From Bacteroidota bacterium (lineage in GTDB: Bacteria; Bacteroidota; Bacteroidia; B-17B0; Aurantibacillaceae), in NCBI GenBank assembly GCA_025359355.1, contig JANYGR010000427.1, forward strand, positions 1-15,262: DNA of 15,262 bases. The letters run 5' to 3'. Made by a program: the position numbers and the translations under genes. Numbering within the stretch: position 1 is the first letter of the stretch; the number at the start of each line of letters is the position of its first letter. Below, in pieces: positions 6,595-11,583 of this stretch. Below the pieces are notes generated by a model. That model saw nothing but the letters and a program-made list of their open reading frames with translations, was not told where the DNA came from and did no database searches.

Positions 6595-6686
6595 AATTTT
6601 AATTGAGAAGTGAAGTTGATGAATAACCGTATAAACGGACAAAGGAAAGTTCAAACTTGCGTATGCGGTTTAAAATTCTTTTGAAT

Positions 6687-6709
6687 GTCCCTAAAATCGA
6701 GGGACTTTT
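6687..6709 (+). terminator. Probable terminator of the tRNA-Thr/Tyr/Gly transcript
   Basis: GTCCCT (6687-6692) and AGGGAC (6700-6705) form a perfect 6 bp stem around a 7-base loop, followed by TTTT. It lies about 170 bp behind tRNA-Gly and just before the second boxA-like element. It could end the upstream transcript or act as an attenuator in a read-through transcript. A TTTG at 6680-6683 with a poor -7 match (GACTTTTC, 6703-6710) could also give a weak local promoter. Confidence 0.5.
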
Positions 6710-6724
6710 CGTGTATACAAGAAC

Positions 6725-6738
6725 ACGTTCTTTAAAAT
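6725..6738 (+). promoter_or_regulatory. boxA-like element, copy 2
   Basis: An exact copy of ACGTTCTTTAAAAT at 6212-6225, placed 26 bp before tRNA-Thr(GGT). Its repetition in front of both tRNA units supports a function in transcription of stable RNA. Confidence 0.5.
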
Positions 6739-6764
6739 AAAGCAAACAGCAGATCATTAAATAG

Positions 6765-6836
6765 GCTGTTGTAGCTCAGTGGTAGAGCACCTCCTTGGTA
6801 AGGAGGAGGTCGGCGGTTCAATCCCGCTCAACAGCT
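6765..6836 (+). tRNA. tRNA-Thr(GGT)
   Basis: A complete 72-base cloverleaf with acceptor strands GCTGTTG (6765-6771) and CAACAGC (6829-6835), anticodon stem CCTCC/GGAGG and anticodon GGT at 6797-6799, reading ACC and ACU. CCA is not encoded. It lies 123 bp before tuf and is probably co-transcribed with it. Its 3' end is repeated 55 bp downstream (6881-6896). Confidence 0.95.
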
Positions 6837-6841
6837 CAAAA
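6826..6841 (+). repeat. Direct repeat at tRNA-Thr(GGT) 3' end, proximal copy
   Basis: GCTCAACAGCTCAAAA covers the last 11 bases of tRNA-Thr(GGT) and five bases behind it. The same 16 bp occur at 6881-6896. Confidence 0.9.
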
Positions 6842-6859
6842 AAGAGGTGTAGGCGTTTC

Positions 6860-6877
6860 TCCCGATGGCTATCGGGA
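6860..6877 (+). repeat. Palindromic dispersed repeat TCCCGATGGCTATCGGGA
   Basis: TCCCGAT and ATCGGGA form a perfect 7 bp stem around GGCT. From general knowledge, TCCCGATAGCTATCGGGA-like palindromes are common between genes in Bacteroidota. It sits three bases (CAA) before the copied tRNA-Thr tail. No U tract follows, so a terminator is unlikely. Confidence 0.65.
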
Positions 6878-6880
6878 CAA

Positions 6881-6896
6881 GCTCAACAGCTCAAAA
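6881..6896 (+). repeat. Copied tRNA-Thr(GGT) 3' end, distal copy
   Basis: Exact 16 bp copy of 6826-6841 in the tuf leader, 63 bp before the start codon. No tRNA body precedes it. Confidence 0.9.
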
Positions 6897-6959
6897 CAAA
6901 AAAAGATAGTAATTAAACTATATATAATAAATAATAATAACAATTAAAATAACACAGCA

Positions 6960-8147
6960 ATGGCAAAAGAAAAATTCGACCGTTCCAAACCACACGTAAA
7001 CATTGGTACAATCGGTCACGTAGATCACGGTAAAACAACATTAACAGCTGCAATTACAGTAGTATTAGCAGAAAAAGGATTATCAGAAGTTAGAGATTTC
7101 TCTTCTATTGATAATGCTCCTGAAGAAAAAGAACGTGGTATTACTATTAACACATCTCACGTTGAGTATTCAACGGCAAATCGTCACTACGCTCACGTTG
7201 ACTGTCCAGGTCACGCGGATTACGTTAAGAACATGGTTACTGGTGCTGCTCAAATGGACGGTGCAATTTTAGTTGTTGCTGCTACTGATGGCCCAATGCC
7301 TCAAACTCGTGAGCATATACTATTAGCTCGTCAAGTTGGTGTTCCTAAAATCGTTGTTTTCATGAATAAAGTGGATATGGTTGAAGACTTAGAGTTATTA
7401 GAGTTAGTTGAAATGGAAATCCGTGAATTATTAACATTCTATAAATTTGATGGTGATAATACTCCAGTAATCCAAGGTTCTGCTTTAGGGGGATTAAATA
7501 AAGATCCAAAATGGATGGAAAAAATTATGGAATTAATGGATGCAGTAGATACTTTCATTCCATTACCTCCACGCGAAAAAGATAAGCCATTTTTGATGCC
7601 AGTTGAAGACGTTTTCACAATCACAGGTCGTGGAACTGTTGCTACAGGTCGTATCGAAACAGGCGTAATTAACTCAAATGATCCAGTTGATATCATTGGT
7701 ATGGGTGACGAAAAATTATCGTCAACTGTAACAGGTGTTGAAATGTTCCGTAAAATCTTAGATTACGGTGAGGCTGGAGATAACGTAGGTTTATTATTAC
7801 GTGGTATTGATAAAGCTGATATCCGTCGTGGTATGGTTATTATTAAGCCAGGTTCTGTTAAAGCTCACAGGAAATTCAAAGCTGAGGTTTATATCTTGAA
7901 AAAAGAAGAAGGTGGACGTCACACTCCATTCCATAATAAATACCGTCCTCAATTCTACTTACGTACAACTGATGTAACTGGAGAAATTTCTTTAGATGCA
8001 GGACGCGAAATGGTAATGCCAGGTGATAACGTTACAATTACTGTAGAATTACACTCTGCCGTAGCAATGGATAAAGGTTTACGTTTTGCAATGCGCGAAG
8101 GTGGACGTACTGTTGGTGCTGGTCAAGTAACTGAAATTTTAGAGTAA
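6960..8147 (+). CDS. tuf: Elongation factor Tu
   Basis: EF-Tu carries aminoacyl-tRNA to the ribosome as a GTP complex. The 395-residue length is normal. The G domain shows GHVDHGKT (19-26), the switch I segment ERGITIN (58-64), DCPGH (81-85, with catalytic His85), NKVD (136-139) and SAL (174-176). The beta-barrel domains 2 and 3 follow, with RGTVATGR, GGRHTPF and the C-terminal REGGRTVGAG. All key residues are intact. The start ATG at 6960 has an A/T-rich leader with no Shine-Dalgarno sequence. It follows tRNA-Thr(GGT) and the copied tRNA tail, and is closed by the hairpin at 8164-8200. Confidence 0.99.
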   Translation: MAKEKFDRSKPHVNIGTIGHVDHGKTTLTAAITVVLAEKGLSEVRDFSSIDNAPEEKERGITINTSHVEYSTANRHYAHVDCPGHADYVKNMVTGAAQMDGAILVVAATDGPMPQTREHILLARQVGVPKIVVFMNKVDMVEDLELLELVEMEIRELLTFYKFDGDNTPVIQGSALGGLNKDPKWMEKIMELMDAVDTFIPLPPREKDKPFLMPVEDVFTITGRGTVATGRIETGVINSNDPVDIIGMGDEKLSSTVTGVEMFRKILDYGEAGDNVGLLLRGIDKADIRRGMVIIKPGSVKAHRKFKAEVYILKKEEGGRHTPFHNKYRPQFYLRTTDVTGEISLDAGREMVMPGDNVTITVELHSAVAMDKGLRFAMREGGRTVGAGQVTEILE

Positions 8148-8163
8148 TCATTACTCAAATAAT

Positions 8164-8200
8164 AGCAAAATGGCTTGCCGAAAGGCTCAGCCATTTTGCT
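8164..8200 (+). terminator. Long hairpin after tuf
   Basis: AGCAAAATGGCT (8164-8175) and AGCCATTTTGCT (8189-8200) form a perfect 12 bp stem. Inside, GCC-GAAA-GGC (8177-8186) adds a 3 bp stem capped by a GNRA tetraloop. It starts 16 bp after the tuf stop. The following bases (GTTTATAAT) make a weak U tract, so partial termination or protection of the tuf 3' end is also possible. Confidence 0.65.
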
Positions 8201-8223
8201 GTTTATAATAAAATGGATTAAAT

Positions 8224-8294
8224 ACATGAGTAGTTCAAGGGTAGAATATCGGTCTCCAAAACCGCTGATGGGGGTTCGAATCCCTCCTCGTGTG
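8224..8294 (+). tRNA. tRNA-Trp(CCA)
   Basis: A complete 71-base cloverleaf. Acceptor strands ACATGAG (8224-8230) and CTCGTGT (8287-8293) pair with one T-G wobble, and the discriminator is G as usual for Trp. The anticodon stem TCGGT/ACCGC has one T-C mismatch at its outer pair. The anticodon CCA is at 8256-8258, and the T arm is GGGGG-TTCGAAT-CCCTC. It lies between tuf and secE, its usual position in this phylum. Confidence 0.94.
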
Positions 8295-8316
8295 CTAACA
8301 AAAATGATGAGTGTTT

Positions 8317-8363
8317 AATTTTAAGTTTTTATAGCAAATACTAAAAACAAAACGCTTAAAATT
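8317..8363 (+). promoter_or_regulatory. Possible hairpin in the secE leader
   Basis: AATTTTAAG (8317-8325) and CTTAAAATT (8355-8363) are a perfect 9 bp inverted repeat. Inside it TTTTT (8326-8330) can pair with AAAAA (8343-8347). It ends 16 bp before the secE start. The stem is almost all A-T, so it may be chance or a weak processing or attenuation site. Confidence 0.3.
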
Positions 8364-8379
8364 TAAAACTAGAAATGAT

Positions 8380-8580
8380 ATGAGTAAGTTTGGAACATAC
8401 ATAGAGGAAACAAAAGACGAGTTATTTAATAAAGTAACTTGGCCAACTTGGCCTGAGCTTCAAAGCAGCGCTATTCTTGTAATGGTAGCTTCTACCATTA
8501 TTGGATTAATTGTTTGGGGAATGGATTTTGGTTTCGAAACGTTAATGAAATATGCCTACGAGGCGGTTAGTGGTTTATAA
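8380..8580 (+). CDS. secE: Preprotein translocase subunit SecE
   Basis: SecE holds SecY in the inner-membrane translocon. The 66-residue protein is the short single-helix type. It has an amphipathic N-terminal helix with the conserved segment ELFNKVTWPTWPEL (14-27), then one transmembrane helix (about 30-48), then a short C-terminal tail. The start ATG at 8380 matches the family length. nusG follows after 18 bp, the near-universal secE-nusG pair, and tRNA-Trp precedes it. No Shine-Dalgarno sequence is present. Confidence 0.96.
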   Translation: MSKFGTYIEETKDELFNKVTWPTWPELQSSAILVMVASTIIGLIVWGMDFGFETLMKYAYEAVSGL

Positions 8581-8598
8581 TTTTTTATACGTACAAAA

Positions 8599-9171
8599 AT
8601 GTCTGAAACTGTAAATAAAGAAACTTCTTCAATTGTAAAAAAATGGTACGTCGTTCGTGCTATTAGTGGGCAAGAAAAGAAAGTGAAACAATATATTGAA
8701 GTAGAAATTAATCGTTTAAAATTAAATGACTATGTTTCTCAAGTGTTGATTCCTACCGAAAAATACATTCAAATTCGTAACGGAAAAAAAATTCAGAAAG
8801 AACGCTCGTTTTATCCTGGTTATGTTTTAATTGAAGCAGCTTTAGTTGGTGAGATTACACATACTATCAAAAACATCACAGGCGTTATTGGTTTTTTAGG
8901 AGAAACAAAACGCGGAGAAGCAGTTCCAATGCGCTTATCAGAAGTGAATCGTATTTTAGGAACAGTGGATGATTTATCAGAAGCAGAAAGCACTGTTACA
9001 AGTAACTACATCGTTGGCGAAGCTGTTAAAGTAATCAATGGACCTTTCAACGGATTTAATGGAACCATTGAAGAGATTAATGACGAGAAGAAAAAAATTA
9101 AAGTGGTTGTTAAGATCTTTGGACGTAAAACTCCTGTGGAATTAGCATTTGGTGAAGTAGAAAGAGAATAA
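8599..9171 (+). CDS. nusG: Transcription termination/antitermination factor NusG
   Basis: NusG binds RNA polymerase, suppresses pausing and links it to Rho or ribosomes. The 190 residues contain the NGN domain (about 15-115: KKWYVVRAISGQEKKV, then SFYPGYVLIE) and a C-terminal KOW domain (about 138-190: VKVINGPFNGFNGTI, then FGRKTPVEL). The linker is acidic (DDLSEAEST). The length is normal and no insertion domain is seen. It is probably co-transcribed with secE, and the ribosomal protein genes follow after a 127 bp gap. Confidence 0.97.
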   Translation: MSETVNKETSSIVKKWYVVRAISGQEKKVKQYIEVEINRLKLNDYVSQVLIPTEKYIQIRNGKKIQKERSFYPGYVLIEAALVGEITHTIKNITGVIGFLGETKRGEAVPMRLSEVNRILGTVDDLSEAESTVTSNYIVGEAVKVINGPFNGFNGTIEEINDEKKKIKVVVKIFGRKTPVELAFGEVERE

Positions 9172-9298
9172 TAAATACAAATAAACGCATTGATGATATA
9201 ATGCTTAAAGTTAAAATGAGACGCTTTGCTGCTTCCAACTCAAAGTAAACAATTTCTCTAAGTATAAACATCAACTAATCAAATAAAAAACAACAAAA
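9172..9298 (+). promoter_or_regulatory. Leader in front of rplK
   Basis: This 127 bp non-coding gap is the longest between secE and rplJ and is a natural place for L1 autoregulation of rplK-rplA. It has small inverted repeats: GCATT/AATGC (9187-9191 with 9200-9204) and CTTTG/CAAAG (9224-9228 with 9241-9245). I cannot recognise a clear mimic of the L1 site in 23S rRNA, and no strong promoter is visible. Confidence 0.3.
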
Positions 9299-9742
9299 AT
9301 GGCAAAAGAGTTATCAGCAATTGTAAAACTACAAATTAAAGGTGGAGCTGCTAACCCGTCGCCTCCAATTGGTCCTGCATTAGGTGCTAAAGGTGTTAAC
9401 ATTATGGAGTTCTGTAAGCAATTTAATGCTAGAACTCAAGAACAAGCAGGTAAAGTATTACCAGTTTTAATTAATGTATACGCTGACAAAACATTTGATT
9501 TTATTATCAAACGTACGCCTGTTGCAATTCAAATTATGGATGTGACTAAGGTTAAACAAGGTTCAGGTGAAAGTAACCGTAAAAAAGTTGGTTCTATCTC
9601 TTGGGATCAAATTCGCACTATTGCAACAGATAAAATTGTAGACATGAACTGTTTTACAATCGAATCTGCGATGTTAATGGTAGCCGGTACTGCACGAAGT
9701 ATGGGAATTACAATGACAGGAGAGGCACCTGTAAAACCTTAA
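9299..9742 (+). CDS. rplK: 50S ribosomal protein L11
   Basis: L11 forms the GTPase-associated centre with 23S rRNA and the L10-L12 stalk. The 147 residues show the N-terminal domain with the Pro22-Pro23 pair in SPPIGPALGAKGVNIMEF, the helix of thiostrepton-type interaction. The rRNA-binding C-terminal domain (about 75-140) has KKVGSISWDQI and VAGTARSMGI. The length is normal and no key residue is missing. rplA follows after 39 bp. Confidence 0.98.
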   Translation: MAKELSAIVKLQIKGGAANPSPPIGPALGAKGVNIMEFCKQFNARTQEQAGKVLPVLINVYADKTFDFIIKRTPVAIQIMDVTKVKQGSGESNRKKVGSISWDQIRTIATDKIVDMNCFTIESAMLMVAGTARSMGITMTGEAPVKP

Positions 9743-9781
9743 TTCAATAAATTATAAACCAAAAAACAAGCTTTTTAAAAA

Positions 9782-10474
9782 ATGGCAACGTTAACTAAAA
9801 AAAGAAAAGCAGCAGATGCAAAGTTCGATATGAACAAATTGCACTCTCTTGCTGAAGCAACAAAAGTTGTGAAAGAAATTTCTACAACTAAGTTTGATGC
9901 ATCCGTGGATATCGCTATCCGTTTAGGAGTTGATCCTCGTAAAGCTAATCAAATGGTTCGTGGTACTGTTACCTTACCTCACGGTACTGGTAAAGTAAAT
10001 CGCGTTTTAGCAATTGTTACTCCTGATAAGGAAGCAGAAGCTAGAGCTGCGGGTGCGGACTTCGTTGGATTAGACGAATACATCGAAAAAATTAAAGGAG
10101 GATGGACAGACATCGACGTAATTATCACTATGCCCTCAGTAATGGGTAAAGTTGGTGCTTTAGGTCGTGTATTAGGTCCTCGCGGTTTAATGCCTAACCC
10201 AAAAACAGGTACAGTAACAATGGATATTGCAAAAGCTGTAACTGACTCTAAAGGTGGTAAAATCGATTTTAAGGTAGACAAAGCAGGGATCATTCACACG
10301 CGAGTTGGTAAAGTATCTTTTGATGCTGACAAATTAGCGGAAAATGCTAACGAAGTTTTGCAAGCTATCGTAAAATTAAAACCATCGTCTGCAAGAGGTA
10401 CTTATGTTAAATCGGTATTCTTAAGCAGCACAATGAGTGCAGGTATTCAAATCGAAACAAAATCATTTAACTAA
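9782..10474 (+). CDS. rplA: 50S ribosomal protein L1
   Basis: L1 builds the mobile L1 stalk near the E site and often represses its own rplK-rplA message. The 230 residues include the two-domain fold with the conserved RGTVTLPHGTGK (60-71) and the signature GPRGLMPNPKTGTV (132-145). The C-terminal end returns to domain I (SSARGTYVKSVFLSSTMSAG). The start ATG at 9782 follows a T/A-rich leader. rplJ starts only 20 bp behind it. Confidence 0.98.
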   Translation: MATLTKKRKAADAKFDMNKLHSLAEATKVVKEISTTKFDASVDIAIRLGVDPRKANQMVRGTVTLPHGTGKVNRVLAIVTPDKEAEARAAGADFVGLDEYIEKIKGGWTDIDVIITMPSVMGKVGALGRVLGPRGLMPNPKTGTVTMDIAKAVTDSKGGKIDFKVDKAGIIHTRVGKVSFDADKLAENANEVLQAIVKLKPSSARGTYVKSVFLSSTMSAGIQIETKSFN

Positions 10475-10494
10475 TTTCAACAACACCTATTAGT

Positions 10495-10998
10495 ATGAAC
10501 AAACAAGAAAAAACACAGGAAATAGATCGTTTACTTAGCATTTTAAATGCTAACACAAAAATCTATTTAGCAGATTGTTCTTCTTTGTCAGTAGAAAAGG
10601 TAAATCAATTACGTCGTTCTTGCTTTGAGAAAAAAGTAAGCATGTCTGTTGTTAAAAACACATTATTAGCGAAAGCTTTAGAACGTGCTAACGACAGCAA
10701 TCTTGCTCAATTAATCCCAGCATTAAAAGGCCAAACAGCTTTAATTTTAACAGAAACATCTAATGTTCCTGCTAAATTAATTAAAGAGTTTCGTAAAGGC
10801 GGTGATAAACCTAAACTAAAGGCTGCTTATGTAGAAGATATGGTATTTATCGGCGACGATAAATTAGATGCGCTTGTAGGATTAAAATCGAAAAACGAAT
10901 TAATCGCAGACGTTATCGCCTTATTACAAGCACCAATTCAACGTGTTATCGGAGGTTTAGAAAACAAAACCAAAGGCACTGAAGAAGTTGCAGCATAA
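10495..10998 (+). CDS. rplJ: 50S ribosomal protein L10
   Basis: L10 anchors L7/L12 dimers to the 50S stalk base. The 167 residues show the rRNA-binding N-terminal domain (KIYLADCSSLSVEKVNQLR, then VSMSVVKNTLLAKAL) and the C-terminal helix that holds L12 dimers (ADVIALLQAPIQRVIGGL), ending in an Ala/Glu-rich tail. The 20 bp gap to rplA is too short for the long L10-L12 binding leader known from E. coli. rplL follows after 95 bp. Confidence 0.97.
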   Translation: MNKQEKTQEIDRLLSILNANTKIYLADCSSLSVEKVNQLRRSCFEKKVSMSVVKNTLLAKALERANDSNLAQLIPALKGQTALILTETSNVPAKLIKEFRKGGDKPKLKAAYVEDMVFIGDDKLDALVGLKSKNELIADVIALLQAPIQRVIGGLENKTKGTEEVAA

Positions 10999-11093
10999 TA
11001 GCTAACTGTAAAAAAGAATAAAAAACACTTCGAAAGAAGAAAACAAAAAACAAACAATTAATAATTTAAACAACAATTAAAAACTAATATAAA
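10999..11093 (+). other. A-rich gap between rplJ and rplL
   Basis: This 95 bp spacer is very A-rich. It holds a small hairpin, CTTC-GAAA-GAAG (11028-11039), with a GNRA-type loop. It may tune rplL translation, since L7/L12 is made in excess over L10, but I see no defined regulatory motif. Confidence 0.3.
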
Positions 11094-11462
11094 ATGGCAG
11101 ACGTAAAAGCAATCGCTGAAACATTAGTAAACTTGACAGTAAAAGAAGTTCAAGAATTAGCAACAGTATTAAAAGATGAGTATGGTATCGAACCAGCAGC
11201 AGCAGCAGTAGTTGTAGCAGCAGGTGGTGGCGGAGACGCAGCAGCAGCTAAAACATCTTTCGATGTAATTTTAGTTGAAGCAGGTGCAGCTAAATTAGGT
11301 GTAGTTAAAGCTGTTAAAGATTTAACAGGTTTAGGCTTAAAAGAAGCTAAAGACTTAGTGGACGGTGCTCCAAAACCAGTTAAAGAAGGTATCTCTAAAG
11401 AAGAAGCTGAATCAATTAAGAAAGCTTTAGAAGAAGCTGGTGCAAAAGTTGAAGTAAAATAA
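11094..11462 (+). CDS. rplL: 50S ribosomal protein L7/L12
   Basis: L7/L12 forms the flexible stalk that recruits translation factors. The 122 residues show the dimerisation domain (1-32), an Ala/Gly-rich hinge (33-52) and the factor-binding C-terminal domain (54-122) with KLGVVKAVKDLTGLGLKEAK and the ending ALEEAGAKVEV. All conserved positions seem present. The start follows a leader of nearly pure A/T without Shine-Dalgarno sequence, although the protein is normally among the most abundant in the cell. Confidence 0.99.
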   Translation: MADVKAIAETLVNLTVKEVQELATVLKDEYGIEPAAAAVVVAAGGGGDAAAAKTSFDVILVEAGAAKLGVVKAVKDLTGLGLKEAKDLVDGAPKPVKEGISKEEAESIKKALEEAGAKVEVK

Positions 11463-11478
11463 TTTTACTTCCAAATTT

Positions 11479-11521
11479 AAGCGTTAAGAGCCTCTTTGCT
11501 ATGCAAATGTTCTTAGCGCTT
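11479..11521 (+). terminator. Attenuator-like hairpin between rplL and rpoB
   Basis: AAGCGTTAAGA (11479-11489) pairs with TCTTAGCGCTT (11511-11521) with a single T-G wobble. The loop holds a second stem TTTGC-TAT-GCAAA (11495-11507). The sequence after it is T-rich but interrupted (TATTTAGCTTTT). A further small GCG-TAT-CGC stem followed by TTTTT occurs at 11542-11555. In E. coli a partial terminator at this place lowers rpoB expression relative to rplL; the same role here is inferred from position. Confidence 0.6.
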
Positions 11522-11583
11522 TATTTAGCTTTTAGTAATTGGCGTATCGCTTTTTAGAGTACTAACTAATAAACTTCATTACA

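Noticed and set aside
6415..6606. Plus-strand open frame of 63 codons with SIGRAPAFQAGGCGFETR
   Set aside because: It is a direct translation of tRNA-Gly(TCC) and the copied tail; not a protein gene.
6457..6654. Minus-strand open frame of 65 codons with ERKTGLEPATSSLEGW
   Set aside because: It is antisense to tRNA-Gly. The RKTGL string occurs twice in it only because the tRNA tail is duplicated.
6860..6877. Rho-independent terminator at the TCCCGAT/ATCGGGA palindrome
   Set aside because: No T tract follows (CAAGCTCAAC) and it lies between tRNA-Thr and tuf, where termination would block tuf; a dispersed palindromic repeat is the better reading.
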